DNA of 64,000 bases from Arsenophonus sp. aPb (GCF_029873475.1 NZ_CP123499.1:2542001-2606000); one strand, 5' to 3'; shown: positions 9,630 through 19,705, counted from the first letter of the stretch. Numbers and translations are program-made. Notes: generated by a model not told the origin, from the letters alone.

Positions 9630-10970
9630 TCAGTGTTGTTTAGTGTTAATACGATCATATAATGCAAACAAAACTAAAACAATTAATGATGGTACCAGCC
9701 AGGCTAAATCATGATCATAAAGGGGTAATTTCTTCGCAACAGCAGGAATGAATGCTTGCAAAATCTCTGAAGATTTCATCGCTCCTAATAAACCGAATAG
9801 CAGGCTTACCAGCATGGTTGGCGCAACCACTCTGGATGCACATTTCCACCATTTCAAGGTAAAGCTCATCATAATCAATACAATACATGGTGGGTAAATC
9901 GCGATTAATACTGGAATGGAAAATTCAATCAGTTTACTTAATCCTAAATTCGAGATAACCATAGAAAAGATACCAAGTATCCAGACTAATTTACGATAAG
10001 AAATCGGCACATAAAGCGCAAAAAATTCAGCACAAGCACAAGTGAGCCCAACCGCCGTTACCATACAAGCAACAAAAATCAGTACCCCTAAGAAAAAGCT
10101 ACCATAATTACCAAAAGTATGTTGCACATAGGCATGCAAAATATCAGCGCCATTGCTGGCGTTAGGCAATAACATGCCGCTATTCTCACCCAGTTTAAAC
10201 AGTGAAACATAAACCAACGTTAATAACACGCCGGCAATTAAGCCAGCCCACATTGTATAACGGGTTAGAAGAGCAGAATTTTCAACGCCACGTGAGCGGG
10301 CAGCATTAACAATAACAATGCCAAAAACCATGGCACCCAGGGTATCCATAGTCAGATAACCATTAATAAAACCATTAGAAAAAGCCATTTCTGTGTAGGA
10401 TGGCGTTGACATAATAGGTTCACCTGCTGGCCAAAGTAACGCAGCAATACCCAAAATAGCTAATGCAATCATTTTTATTGGCGCTAAGATATGCCCTACG
10501 CTATCGAGCAATCGTCCTGGATAGAGTGAAATAGTTATCACAATGGCAAAATAAATTAGGCTATAAATAAACAATGAAAGCGACGAAACGCCTCCTACTA
10601 ATGGGGCAATTCCGACTTCATAAGAAACTGTTGCAGTACGAGGTGTCGCAAATAATGGCCCGACCGATAAATAAGCGACAATAGCTAACAATAATCCCGC
10701 AGATTTACCAATCGGCGCACTAAGCTGTTCGATGCCGCCACCTACTTTTGCTAGCGCAATAACAGCAATAACAGGCAACCCAACACCTGTTAGCAGGAAT
10801 CCGGCTGCTGCTATCCATACTTGCTCACCAGCTTGCAATCCAACCATAGGAGGAAAAATAATATTTCCTGCTCCTACAAATAACGCAAAGGTCATAAACC
10901 CTAACGCTAAAATATCTCTCGATGTTAAACGATATGCCATAATTGTTGTTAATTTGTTGTTATTTATCAT
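9630..10970 (-). CDS. brnQ: branched-chain amino acid permease BrnQ (LIVCS family)
   Basis: BrnQ is a cation-coupled inner-membrane importer of leucine, isoleucine and valine. The protein is hydrophobic throughout, with about 12 membrane segments. It carries the family signatures LGFMTFALFVGAGNIIFPP at the N-terminus, GPLFATPRTATVSYEVG and GYLTMDTLGAMVFGIVIVNA. The start is uncertain: ATG at 10970 gives 446 residues, while the ATG at 10940 (MAYRLTSRDI) better matches the E. coli N-terminus; neither has a strong ribosome-binding site. It precedes phoR in the same strand order as E. coli phoB-phoR-brnQ. Confidence 0.96.
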   Translation of the reverse strand: MINNNKLTTIMAYRLTSRDILALGFMTFALFVGAGNIIFPPMVGLQAGEQVWIAAAGFLLTGVGLPVIAVIALAKVGGGIEQLSAPIGKSAGLLLAIVAYLSVGPLFATPRTATVSYEVGIAPLVGGVSSLSLFIYSLIYFAIVITISLYPGRLLDSVGHILAPIKMIALAILGIAALLWPAGEPIMSTPSYTEMAFSNGFINGYLTMDTLGAMVFGIVIVNAARSRGVENSALLTRYTMWAGLIAGVLLTLVYVSLFKLGENSGMLLPNASNGADILHAYVQHTFGNYGSFFLGVLIFVACMVTAVGLTCACAEFFALYVPISYRKLVWILGIFSMVISNLGLSKLIEFSIPVLIAIYPPCIVLIMMSFTLKWWKCASRVVAPTMLVSLLFGLLGAMKSSEILQAFIPAVAKKLPLYDHDLAWLVPSLIVLVLFALYDRINTKQH

Positions 10971-11315
10971 CCAGCTTAAGTAGAACTAAAACCTAAACCA
11001 CTTTTTATTTATTGACTATGATCTCTGTTGATTTTTAATCAGTAAAAATTTATTTAATTAATCTGATAAATTTGATAAAAACAGAAAAATACGCCAATAA
11101 CAGACTACAAGTAAAACTTTTATAATGATAAAAGGCAATAGTAAATCGAAAAAGCAGAATAAAAATCCGAAATAAATTTTTTATTTAGTGATTGGTTTTA
11201 GTGTTTACTCAATATACGTTATATGATTTGCACAAAATTTAAGCAACACTAACATCTTCTCATGCAAATATATCATTTGGCTAAATTTATTTAACCAAAA
11301 TTCAGCACATGAAAT
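10971..11315. other. intergenic region between phoR and brnQ, no gene seen
   Basis: About 345 bases of AT-rich sequence with no supported reading frame on either strand. It should contain the brnQ promoter and the end of the phoBR transcript. No clear T-run hairpin was recognised here. Confidence 0.6.
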
Positions 11316-12623
11316 TTAATTTTGTCCATTTTTTGTTGTTACAACTAAACTAGACGGTAAAATAAAACTAAACACCGACCCCTTACCCAATTGACTTTCA
11401 ATATTTAATTGGGAATGGTGATGTATTAATGCATGTTTGACAATAGCCAATCCTAATCCGCTACCGCCACCCATTCGGCGTGAACGCGATTTTTCTACGC
11501 GATAAAAACGTTCTGTTAAACGTAGCAAATGCGCTGAAGCAATTCCCGGGCCATTATCGCGAATAGAAAAAAGTGCTCCCTGTTTAATATGTTGCCAACA
11601 AATATGAATAGATGTTCCAACTGGTGTATGGTTAATCGCATTATAAATAAGGTTTGAAATAGCACTTCTCAACTGCTCTTCGTTACCATAAACTTGCAAT
11701 TTTTTATCTACATCAAAAATAATTTCATGCTTTGCCAGGCTTAAATTTATTACATCCTGTTTTATTGTGTTTAGCATTGCCGGAATATTGATCTGTTCAT
11801 TCAAATTAACATGCGGTGCTATTTCAATGCGGGAAAGCTGGAGTAATTGTTCAATCAGTCTATCCATGCGTGCCACTTGTTCACGCATTGAGTGTAAGGC
11901 TTTTTTGTTAGCCGAATGACTATCGGTTTGCTCATCCATAATTTCCAGGTAACCTTGCAAAACGGTCAACGGTGTGCGTAATTCATGATTAGCATTAGCA
12001 AAAAATTCGCCACGTAATTTTTCTAATTTCTCCTTTTCCGTTATGTCTCTTGCAACCATCAATAATTGGTCATCAACATAAGACATAATTTGAAATTCAA
12101 CCATCGCACCGTTATTTAACGCTATCGTAAATGGTACGGAATAGTCGGCCAAAATAAAATAGCGGTTAAAATCAGGATAACGAAGTAAATTGAAAATAGA
12201 TTGCCCGCTATCTTCCGGCCAACGAAAACCCAATAAATATTCAGCTAAACGATTACACCAAACAATATTACCTTCTGCGGTCATAATAATTACAGCATCA
12301 GGTAAAGATTCTGCGCCACTACGAAACCGCCTAATAATCTGTACCAATTCACGCCGGCGTTTACGATTACGTTGTTGTAACTGATAAATACCATAAAAAA
12401 TCGGCTCCCAAACACCTTTTCCAGCGGGTGGCAGTAAACGACGTTCAAGCCAAAGCCAATCGGATAATTTTAGTAAATGATAACTATGCCAACATAAAGC
12501 CACTAATAGTGAAATCACGAGTAGCCAAGAAAGATGACCAATAAAAAGTGATAACCCACATGCTGGTAAACAGAATAAAACCAGAACAACCACTAATTTT
12601 TTCCACGACAAACGTTCAAGCAC
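11316..12623 (-). CDS. phoR: phosphate regulon sensor histidine kinase PhoR
   Basis: PhoR is the inner-membrane kinase/phosphatase that controls PhoB in response to phosphate through the Pst transporter and PhoU. The 435 residues (431 in E. coli) contain two membrane helices within the first 45 residues, a PAS domain (about 96-190), a HisKA dimerisation helix with FANANHELRTPL in which H213 is the phosphorylated histidine (same number as in E. coli), and an HATPase domain with NLIYNAINHT, RDNGPGIA and GGGSGLGLAIVKH. It starts 25 bases after phoB. Confidence 0.97.
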   Translation of the reverse strand: MLERLSWKKLVVVLVLFCLPACGLSLFIGHLSWLLVISLLVALCWHSYHLLKLSDWLWLERRLLPPAGKGVWEPIFYGIYQLQQRNRKRRRELVQIIRRFRSGAESLPDAVIIMTAEGNIVWCNRLAEYLLGFRWPEDSGQSIFNLLRYPDFNRYFILADYSVPFTIALNNGAMVEFQIMSYVDDQLLMVARDITEKEKLEKLRGEFFANANHELRTPLTVLQGYLEIMDEQTDSHSANKKALHSMREQVARMDRLIEQLLQLSRIEIAPHVNLNEQINIPAMLNTIKQDVINLSLAKHEIIFDVDKKLQVYGNEEQLRSAISNLIYNAINHTPVGTSIHICWQHIKQGALFSIRDNGPGIASAHLLRLTERFYRVEKSRSRRMGGGSGLGLAIVKHALIHHHSQLNIESQLGKGSVFSFILPSSLVVTTKNGQN

Positions 12624-12648
12624 GTCGACTTTTCCTTATAACCAGCAA

Positions 12649-13338
12649 TCAATAACGAACAGAGAAACGATAGCCTGTACCTCGAACGGTCTGGATCATT
12701 TTTTCATGACCACCTACAGCAAGTGCTTTACGTAAACGACGAATATGCACATCGACTGTACGATCCTCGATATAAACATTTACACCCCAAACATAATTTA
12801 ATAATTGCTCACGGTTATAAACTCGTTCTGGATGAGTCATAAAAAAATACAATAATTTATATTCTGTCGGTCCCATTTCTATCGATGTTGCATCACTCAT
12901 TACTCTATGAGACGCCGGATCTAACTTCAATCCGTTCATTTCAATAATATTGTCGCTAGCCAAAGCTGAAACACGGCGTAAAATTGCGTTTACCCTAGCA
13001 ACCAGCTCTTTCGGTGAAAAAGGTTTAGTAAGATAATCATCTGCTCCAATTTCTAAACCTCTCACCCGATCTTCTTCTTCTCCCCTTGCGGTTAACATCA
13101 TAATGGGAATATTTCGGGTTAGTTGATCACGTTTTATATGGGCAATAAGCTGGATACCCGAACCACCTGGGATCATCCAATCCAGCAAGATGAGTGCAGG
13201 ATAAGGCTCTATAAGCTGCGCGATTGCTGAATCATAATCATCAGCCTCAACTGTTTGGAATCCATTCTGTTCTAATACAAAGCATACCATCTCACGGATC
13301 GCGGTTTCATCTTCGACGACCAGAATACGTCTTACCAT
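12649..13338 (-). CDS. phoB: phosphate regulon response regulator PhoB
   Basis: PhoB activates phosphate-starvation genes by binding Pho boxes. The 229 residues equal E. coli. The receiver domain (about 1-120) has acidic residues near the N-terminus (VVEDE) and D53 as the phospho-acceptor in LILLDWMIPGGSG. The OmpR-type winged-helix domain (about 128-228) has LLYFFMTHPERVYNREQLL and the recognition helix DRTVDVHIRRLRKAL. It is upstream of phoR in one operon and has a candidate Pho box in front, suggesting autoregulation. Confidence 0.98.
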   Translation of the reverse strand: MVRRILVVEDETAIREMVCFVLEQNGFQTVEADDYDSAIAQLIEPYPALILLDWMIPGGSGIQLIAHIKRDQLTRNIPIMMLTARGEEEDRVRGLEIGADDYLTKPFSPKELVARVNAILRRVSALASDNIIEMNGLKLDPASHRVMSDATSIEMGPTEYKLLYFFMTHPERVYNREQLLNYVWGVNVYIEDRTVDVHIRRLRKALAVGGHEKMIQTVRGTGYRFSVRY

Positions 13339-13394
13339 GATTGATCCTATTATTATTTCATTATCAAATTAATCGGCACTATTATTTCATATTT

Positions 13395-13412
13395 ATGACC
13401 ATTTAATGAAAT
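13395..13412 (-). promoter_or_regulatory. candidate Pho box upstream of phoB
   Basis: On the minus strand, ATTTCAT and TGGTCAT are 7-base repeats separated by the A/T-rich TAAA. Each matches 5 of 7 bases of the PhoB consensus CTGTCAT with the expected 11-base period. The site lies 57-74 bases before the phoB ATG. Based on consensus comparison only. Confidence 0.5.
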
Positions 13413-13614
13413 ATTGTCGCCAATTTTGTTAAGTTGCAAATTTTTAGACTTAAGATGAGAACTGATATGTAATTCACAAAATTAATTAATAACTGAATTT
13501 TTGAACTATATGGTTAAATTTTTTATCTATGTTTTTTTATCAGTCCGTTTATAGTTATCAATAACCTGTTTACATACAATCAATTTATGACCTTATTAAT
13601 ATAAGGAGAATATA

Positions 13615-14223
13615 ATGCCAAATAAATTTATTGAAATGATGAAAAAAAGAAGAACTATTTATAATATAGATAGCTCACTACCTATCTCTCAAGAAAAACT
13701 TATCACATTAGTTAAAGAAGCCGTCAAAGAAGCGCCTTCTTCATTTAATTCTCAAACATCGCGTGTGGTTATTCTATTTGGCGATGAACATAAAAAACTG
13801 TGGCACAATATTACCAAAGAAGCACTAAAAGAAATTGTTGCTAAAGAGATTTTTACTACCACAGAGAAAAAAATCGATAGCTTTGCTGCCGGCGCTGGTA
13901 CGGTTTTATTTTTTGAAGAACAAAATGTTATCAAAGAATTACAGCAAAAATTTCCGCTTTATGCCGATAATTTTCCTGTTTGGTCAGAACAAAGTAGTGG
14001 GATGGCACAATATGCGGTTTGGGCGAGTCTAGCACAAGAAAAAGTGGGGGCATCACTGCAACACTACAATCCCCTTATTGATGAAAAAGTGCATGCTAGT
14101 TGGCAGATCCCAAACTCGTGGAAATTACGCGCTCAATTAGTCTTTGGTGCAATTAAACAACTGGCCAATGAAAAAACCTATATTGACGATGACATTCGCT
14201 TCAAAGTCTTTGGTGAAAATTAA
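13615..14223 (+). CDS. nitroreductase-family protein
   Basis: A 202-residue protein of the small flavin-dependent nitroreductase/oxidoreductase fold. The N-terminal FIEMMKKRRTIYNIDSSLP contains the RRT(I)Y element that contacts the FMN phosphate in this family, followed by EAPSSFNSQTSRVVILFG. The central part, SSGMAQYAVWASLAQEKVGASLQHYNP, fits the dimer and flavin region. ATG at 13615 follows a good AAGGAG ribosome-binding site. It stands alone, divergent from phoB. Fungal-like Frm2/Hbn1-type or bacterial fatty-acid-responsive members are similar; the substrate cannot be told. Confidence 0.85.
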   Translation: MPNKFIEMMKKRRTIYNIDSSLPISQEKLITLVKEAVKEAPSSFNSQTSRVVILFGDEHKKLWHNITKEALKEIVAKEIFTTTEKKIDSFAAGAGTVLFFEEQNVIKELQQKFPLYADNFPVWSEQSSGMAQYAVWASLAQEKVGASLQHYNPLIDEKVHASWQIPNSWKLRAQLVFGAIKQLANEKTYIDDDIRFKVFGEN

Positions 14224-14384
14224 CTCAACTTGCAGCAAAATTTATTTTGTCCAATAGCTAATAGTAAGTTGGTATTAGCGTAGCAAAACGTAATGCGTTT
14301 TTGGGCCTTTCTTATACCAAAAAGGTATAAAATAATAAGATAAGCTTTACCAAATATCTTGATTTTATCCATTGAAGCGAACAT

Positions 14385-14420
14385 AAAAAAATAACAGCCA
14401 GAATGGCTGTTGTTATTAAT
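14385..14420. terminator. bidirectional terminator between the nitroreductase and porin genes
   Basis: ACAGCCA (14394-14400) pairs with TGGCTGT (14404-14410). On the minus strand, the side of the porin gene, the stem is followed by a run of seven T. On the plus strand it is followed by an AT-rich stretch with six T. Confidence 0.75.
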
Positions 14421-14484
14421 TTTTTACCTTTATGTAATAGACTAAAACGCTATGATTCATAAGGGTGAATATTTATACAATTGG

Positions 14485-15657
14485 TTAGAAAAAGAAGCGC
14501 AAGCCTGTCTCAACCAAAAACCAATTATCTTTTTCGTAAGCTTGATTTTTACTATGCAGATGGTTATATGCCATTTCTATATATAAAAGTAATTGCTTAC
14601 TTTTCATTACTGCAAAGTCTTTATCTACACCTAACGTATAAGTCTGCTTTGTATAGTCAAAAGTTTTTTTATCGCCCGATCTTAGTCCATAACCGGCATA
14701 TAAACCTGTATCGGATTCAGGCCAGTGCCATTTCGCACCAATACTGTAGAGATGAGCCGACCAATTCCCTGTCACCGATGTTGGCGTCAATGTTTTTCCA
14801 ACGACTACAACATTCGTTGATTGTAATCGACCATAATCGATCCCAATTGAAGCAGTTTTATCAGGAAAAATATATTTGACACCCAGTCCGAACATATTGT
14901 CTTGCGGTTTTTTTCCTGTTTGGTTTTTTTCTCCCACCGCTTCGGCCCAACCTGTCGCCAGTTCGAAACCCAAAGCGTTCTGATAAAAAAGACCCAATGA
15001 GTAAGCATGAAGAATATCACTATGATCACGCTCAGCACTGCCTTCTGAGGGTTTAGAATAACTGCCTGCAAACTTAACGCCTTTAAATAAAGGTGTTTCT
15101 AAATAAATAGTATGGGGCAAACGTAGGGTAAAAATATCTTGTCCAGTACCACGATAGATAGTATTACCATTTTCTTGCTTTACATAACCGGAGGATATAC
15201 CGGTATTACGACTTAATACATCAGCAAAATATAGCACACCTGTATTGTTATAACCTAAATTAGATTTAGCAACCGAATCAATAGGAATATAAGTACGGCC
15301 AAATTGAACTTTTCCATACTCTGCATGAGAAATACCAACGTAGCCAACTCGATTATAGAGTTGAAATTGGCTATTAGGATTATTACTATTCGACTTTTGC
15401 GTATCTAAACCTAATTCAATATTGCCAAATACTTTAACTTCATGAGGCAATTTATGCTCGGCAAATAAACCAATACGGCTACCATCATCGCCAATAATGG
15501 TTTTATTCTTTTCAGTATCCCAACTATTTATTAATCGAATCTGCCCATAAATATCAAAACGTGTATATTGATCATCATAAATACTTGTTGCCTGTGTAAT
15601 CTCTGCTAAAGATAAGGTAGCAATAAATGTTATGATGGGTTTTAATTTTCTTGCCAT
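14485..15657 (-). CDS. general porin (OmpC/OmpF-like family)
   Basis: Outer-membrane trimeric beta-barrel protein that lets small solutes diffuse in. The frame extends to a TTG at 15711, but an ATG at 15657 begins a proper signal peptide (MARKLKPIITFIATLSLAEI, cleavage probably after TQA), giving 390 residues; the ATG at 15669 is an alternative. The mature part has FDIYGQIRL at its start, GNIELGLDT, GYVGISHAEYGKVQFGR typical of strand 3-4 of porins, and ends in LVETGLRFFF with the terminal phenylalanine needed for Bam recognition. It is clearly diverged from OmpC/OmpF, so I give no symbol. Confidence 0.9.
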   Translation of the reverse strand: MARKLKPIITFIATLSLAEITQATSIYDDQYTRFDIYGQIRLINSWDTEKNKTIIGDDGSRIGLFAEHKLPHEVKVFGNIELGLDTQKSNSNNPNSQFQLYNRVGYVGISHAEYGKVQFGRTYIPIDSVAKSNLGYNNTGVLYFADVLSRNTGISSGYVKQENGNTIYRGTGQDIFTLRLPHTIYLETPLFKGVKFAGSYSKPSEGSAERDHSDILHAYSLGLFYQNALGFELATGWAEAVGEKNQTGKKPQDNMFGLGVKYIFPDKTASIGIDYGRLQSTNVVVVGKTLTPTSVTGNWSAHLYSIGAKWHWPESDTGLYAGYGLRSGDKKTFDYTKQTYTLGVDKDFAVMKSKQLLLYIEMAYNHLHSKNQAYEKDNWFLVETGLRFFF

Positions 15658-15711
15658 AAAAACACCCATTAATTTATGCTGAACAAAATAATTGAAAAAT
15701 GTTAATTCCAA

Positions 15712-16270
15712 ATAATAAAATAAATTCCTTTGCTTTAAGGTAATTAAAAAATCATAATGAAATTATAAATAGAAAATATTTTATAAATTGAATAAAAATA
15801 ATTTATTAAAATTTAACCCCCTGAAAAATAACAAAACAAGCTTATAAAATCAGCAAGTTACTAATAAATTAAATTTAAGCATACAGTAAAAAAATTATTT
15901 TTATGGCAAAAATAATCTCATCTTTACATTCTATTTCTTGCTATAGAATTCTCTAAAAAATTTTATTAAATAATTTAATAAAAAAAATAAGAGATTATTT
16001 ATAGTGTTTTTTAATCGATTATTAAAATCAGCAGCTAACAATAAAGAATTTATTAAAAATAATGAATGACAGAATATTGCCCTATATTTTAAAATTAATT
16101 TACCATAAAAACCAAATGATAATTTAAGATAAAAGTGACATATGTAGATGGATAAAATCTACTAAAACTGACTCAATCAGTAAAAATAGCGATTGAAAAC
16201 TAGGGTCGAAGGATATGATCCGTTATTATATCCCCGATTTTTGAATGAGGAATAACGAGGAAGCCTTGAG
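15712..16270. other. intergenic region between porin and rdgC, no gene seen
   Basis: About 560 bases, very AT-rich with long A and T tracts and no supported reading frame. It separates two divergent genes and so should hold the porin promoter (a regulator such as OmpR would be expected, but I could not pick a site) and the rdgC promoter near 16200. Confidence 0.6.
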
Positions 16271-17179
16271 ATGTGGTTTAAAAATTTAATGATCTACCGT
16301 TTAAATCGGGAATTCACATTATCCGTAGATGAGCTTGAAAAACAACTTGCCACACTGGCTTATAGCCCATGCACAAGCCAAGATATTATGAAAATAGGCT
16401 GGACTTCACCGATGGGATCGCTTGGTGAAACTTTAATCCATACGGCGAATAATCATATCCTGCTTTGTGCCCAAAAAGAAGAAAAGATCTTGCCAGCTCA
16501 GGTTATCAAACAAGAATTACAAGCTAAAATTAAAAAACTGGAAACGTCTCAAGCGCGAAAACTGAAAAAAAGCGAAAAAGATCCATTAAAAGATGAAGTG
16601 CTTCATACGCTGTTACCCAGAGCTTTTAGCAAAATCAGTCATACTTATATCTGGTTAGATATAATCAATAATCTAATTATTGTAGATGCCGCCAGCACTA
16701 AACGTGCTGAAGATAATCTGGCATTTTTACGTAAAACATTAGGCTCGCTTCCAGTTGTACCTTTAAGTTATCAAAAACCAATCGAACTAACTTTAACGGA
16801 GTGGGTACGCTCGGGCAAACCTGCTAATGGATTTAGTTTAATGGATGAAGCCGAATTAAAAGCACCCGTTGAAGAAGATGGCGTGATCCGTTGTAAAAAA
16901 CAAGATTTACTCTGTGATGAAATTATCGCCCATATTGAAGCTAAAAAACGAGTAACAAAGTTAGCATTAGAATGGGAAGATCGTATTCAATTTATTCTTT
17001 CGGATGACGGAACAATTAAAAGACTAAAATTTAGTGATCTGATAAAAGAACAAAATGACGATATTGATAAAACAGATTTTGCCCAACGCTTTGATGCCGA
17101 TTATATCTTGATGACAAACGAAATTAGTGCGCTGATAAAATGCCTAATTGATATTTTAGGTGCCGAAACGAACATTTAA
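16271..17179 (+). CDS. rdgC: recombination-associated protein RdgC
   Basis: RdgC forms a ring-shaped dimer around DNA and restrains RecA filament formation; it is associated with the nucleoid. The 302 residues (303 in E. coli) include WFKNLMIYRLNRE at the N-terminus, KEEKILPAQVIKQEL, QARKLKKSEKDPLKDEVLH, the PLS..IELTLTEWVRSG segment and DFAQRFDADYILMT near the C-terminus. The ATG at 16271 was chosen by alignment to the known N-terminus (E. coli begins MLWFKN). A terminator follows directly. Confidence 0.97.
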   Translation: MWFKNLMIYRLNREFTLSVDELEKQLATLAYSPCTSQDIMKIGWTSPMGSLGETLIHTANNHILLCAQKEEKILPAQVIKQELQAKIKKLETSQARKLKKSEKDPLKDEVLHTLLPRAFSKISHTYIWLDIINNLIIVDAASTKRAEDNLAFLRKTLGSLPVVPLSYQKPIELTLTEWVRSGKPANGFSLMDEAELKAPVEEDGVIRCKKQDLLCDEIIAHIEAKKRVTKLALEWEDRIQFILSDDGTIKRLKFSDLIKEQNDDIDKTDFAQRFDADYILMTNEISALIKCLIDILGAETNI

Positions 17180-17216
17180 TTAGCTTGGCTTGGTAATGCG
17201 ATAAAACCTTTCAGAA

Positions 17217-17246
17217 TGGCGATTTTTAATCGCCAGTTTTATTTTA
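17217..17246 (+). terminator. rho-independent terminator of rdgC
   Basis: TGGCGAT (17217-17223) pairs with ATCGCCA (17229-17235) and is followed by TTTTATTTTA on the plus strand, 38 bases after the rdgC stop. Confidence 0.8.
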
Positions 17247-18286
17247 TCGGCTAGATAATTTTACCCTCTCCTCCCAGACTGGATGATATATAAAACCATA
17301 TTTCTATCCTTCTGCTTGCATAAATGAATCAAATATAATCATCAGTAATAACTTATATTTTTTATTACAAAAATGTTTAAACTATAAATTATGGTTAATC
17401 ATAGTTAGATTAGTTTTTTATCACTAAAAATTTATAGTAATAACAGTTTCAGTTATATTCGACTGAAAATTCGATTAAAATCAATAATAAGCATAAATTT
17501 AAAAACAAAAATAAATTTTATTATTTACAAATAGATAATTGAAATATCGATTTTTATATGAGAAATACTAAATAGATTAAAAAAAACGTTATCTTAGCTA
17601 GATAACGTTAATATTACTGTAGTTAAATATTATTAATATACTTTGCTGTATGTAGTTATTGAAAAATCAGCCCATTAAAAATTCTAAAATAGCTTTAAAT
17701 CATAGCCAGATAAGAAAATGACTATGTTTATTAGATATAAATTCCATTGCAGACATAACTATATTAATTATCCAAATAATTTATAAATACAGCTATTCTA
17801 CTCAATAATGATTATCTACAATATTAATAATATTATTATCTAATATTTAGCATAATTATTCTATAATTAAAATCTATTTTGATGCAAGTATTTTTTGTTA
17901 AATTATTTTGTTCACTCACAACCAAATTAAATTACCTTATTTTTTGTAGGTAAATATAGTGTACATTAAACTTATCTTACTTAAATATATTCACCATGTT
18001 TATATAAATTATAAATGGAAGTCGACCATTTAGATGAATAAAAAAAATTATCAACACTTACTCCTAACTTAATAGTTTAAAAAATGAAATTAATAACTAT
18101 AAATCATATAAAATATAAATATAAGTTTTTTATTATTACATTTTAATTTCATGTGATAGTTTATTATTTTGTAATATTAATAAATTTGAAATCATTAATT
18201 GTGTTATTTCATAACCATACTATTAATATGGTTATGAAATATAAAAAATATAACACTATTGATTTACTACTAATGCAATTGAATCG
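17247..18286. other. long AT-rich intergenic region with an isolated terminator-like hairpin
   Basis: About 1 kb with no supported protein-coding frame. The one structured element is AACGTTATCT (17585-17594) pairing with AGATAACGTT (17600-17609); on the minus strand it is followed by a run of about eight T (17577-17584), so it looks like a terminator for something transcribed leftward from the 17.6-18.3 kb interval. No gene precedes it there. It may be the end of a small RNA or a relic of a lost gene. Confidence 0.5.
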
Positions 18287-18313
18287 AAACTGGGTATTTA
18301 ATTACCCAGTTTT
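18287..18313. terminator. hairpin after exbD
   Basis: AAACTGGGTA pairs with TACCCAGTTT across 18287-18313, just after the exbD stop. The T-runs on either side are short (three to four T), so it is a weak terminator. Confidence 0.55.
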
Positions 18314-18331
18314 GATAACATTAGTAATACA

Positions 18332-18760
18332 CTATTTTGTACTCTGTGACATCTCCATGCCAACTAATCCCACTTTAAGGTAACCAGATTTACGTAATAA
18401 GTTCATTACATCCATGATCCTTTCATAATTTACAGTTTTATCTGCTTGAAAAAAAATAGTGGTTTCTTTATTTGTACCAGTTATCTGATCCAATGCTGAT
18501 GCCAATTGTTCCTGTGAGACATTTTGCTCTCCAACATACATTAGACCATTCGCTTTCACGGTTAAAAATAACGGTTTTTCCGGTCTAGGTTGAGGTTTAG
18601 CTGTAGAAGCCGGTAAATTAACTTTAATATCGACTGTCGCTAAAGGTGCCGCAACCATGAAAATAATCAGTAAAACCAACATTACATCAATAAATGGTGT
18701 AACATTAATTTCATGCATTTCACCATTATCATTTAAATCATCGTTTAAACGGATCGCCAT
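18332..18760 (-). CDS. exbD: TonB-system energiser ExbD
   Basis: ExbD pairs with ExbB in the inner membrane to pass proton-motive energy to TonB for uptake of iron-siderophore complexes and vitamin B12. The start MAIRLNDDLNDNGEMHEINV at 18760 matches E. coli ExbD (the frame opens two codons earlier). A single membrane helix (about 23-43) contains the essential aspartate in VTPFIDVMLVLLIIFMV, followed by the periplasmic domain with PASTAKPQPRPEKP. The 142 residues fit ExbD rather than TolR. It starts 6 bases after exbB. Confidence 0.97.
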   Translation of the reverse strand: MAIRLNDDLNDNGEMHEINVTPFIDVMLVLLIIFMVAAPLATVDIKVNLPASTAKPQPRPEKPLFLTVKANGLMYVGEQNVSQEQLASALDQITGTNKETTIFFQADKTVNYERIMDVMNLLRKSGYLKVGLVGMEMSQSTK

Positions 18761-18766
18761 GAGCAC

Positions 18767-19705
18767 TTACCTTTCTTTATTACTATCAGCTAAATCCAAA
18801 TCTCTACCTAATAATACCGTAGCCTGAGCAGCTACATCGCCCAGTTGACCACGATAAGTATTAATCATGCGTGCAAATAAATTATATATAACCACTGCTG
18901 GTATCGCTGCTACCAGCCCTATTGCCGTAGCTAACAAAGCTTCTGCTATGCCAGGTGCAACAACCGCTAAATTAGTCGTCTGAGAATGAGCTATACCAAT
19001 AAAACTATTCATAATTCCCCAAACTGTACCAAATAAACCAATGAAGGGTGAAATTGCCCCTATAGTTGCTAAATAACCATTACCTCGCCCCATGTAACGA
19101 CTAATTGAAGCAACAGCTCTTTCAAGGCGAAAATTGGCACGATCTTTGGTTCCATTTAAATCATGACTACCGGCTGATAATGTTTTTTCCGCCACAACTT
19201 CATCATATAATTTTCGAGTAACACTATTTTTTTTAAATGTTGCAGCAATTCCTATCGCATCATCAAGTGATTTTACTTTAGATAATTTTTGCTGTTCTTT
19301 TCGTAGCTGTCGGTATGCCCCAATCAGTTCAATGCTTTTTGAGAAAAACAGAGCCCAAGTAATGATTGAAGCAACAATTAATCCTAGCATGACTGCTTTC
19401 ACAACCATGTCAGCATGCTGATACATACTCCAAATCGAAAGATCTTGATCAAATCCTCGTTGTGCAGTTAATAAATTTGGTTCCTGTTGTAGCGCCGCTA
19501 AATTTTTTTCAGTGGCAAGATCTTTCTCGCTTGATTGCTCTCCATTGGCTGAAGTCGTTGGAAGTGAATTTGCAATGGATATATCTTGCTGATTAGGTAT
19601 ATTAACAGGCAGGGACTGCTCAGACAGGCCTGCCTGATTTGTCTCGGCGAATGTTATATTTATCAAACTTATTGCCAAAAAAATAGAAGCTATCAATTTA
19701 CGCAT
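18767..19705 (-). CDS. exbB: TonB-system energiser ExbB with N-terminal extension
   Basis: ExbB forms the pentameric proton channel that drives TonB. The MotA/TolQ/ExbB core covers about residues 85-305 and has three membrane helices with GYLATIGAISPFIGLFGTVWGI and GIAEALLATAIGLVAAIPAV. At 312 residues it is about 70 longer than E. coli ExbB: the extra part is a signal peptide (about 1-20) and a Ser/Gln/Asn-rich linker (about 21-85), a form known in other proteobacteria. A Fur-box candidate 144 bases upstream supports iron control of exbBD. Confidence 0.95.
   Translation of the reverse strand: MRKLIASIFLAISLINITFAETNQAGLSEQSLPVNIPNQQDISIANSLPTTSANGEQSSEKDLATEKNLAALQQEPNLLTAQRGFDQDLSIWSMYQHADMVVKAVMLGLIVASIITWALFFSKSIELIGAYRQLRKEQQKLSKVKSLDDAIGIAATFKKNSVTRKLYDEVVAEKTLSAGSHDLNGTKDRANFRLERAVASISRYMGRGNGYLATIGAISPFIGLFGTVWGIMNSFIGIAHSQTTNLAVVAPGIAEALLATAIGLVAAIPAVVIYNLFARMINTYRGQLGDVAAQATVLLGRDLDLADSNKER

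Noticed and set aside
13752..14032. 60- and 65-residue ORFs within the nitroreductase gene
   Set aside because: Frames overlapping a well-supported gene, without start signals.
18153..18383. 76-residue plus-strand ORF overlapping the exbD end
   Set aside because: Built from AT-rich intergenic sequence and antisense exbD; no ribosome-binding site or similarity.
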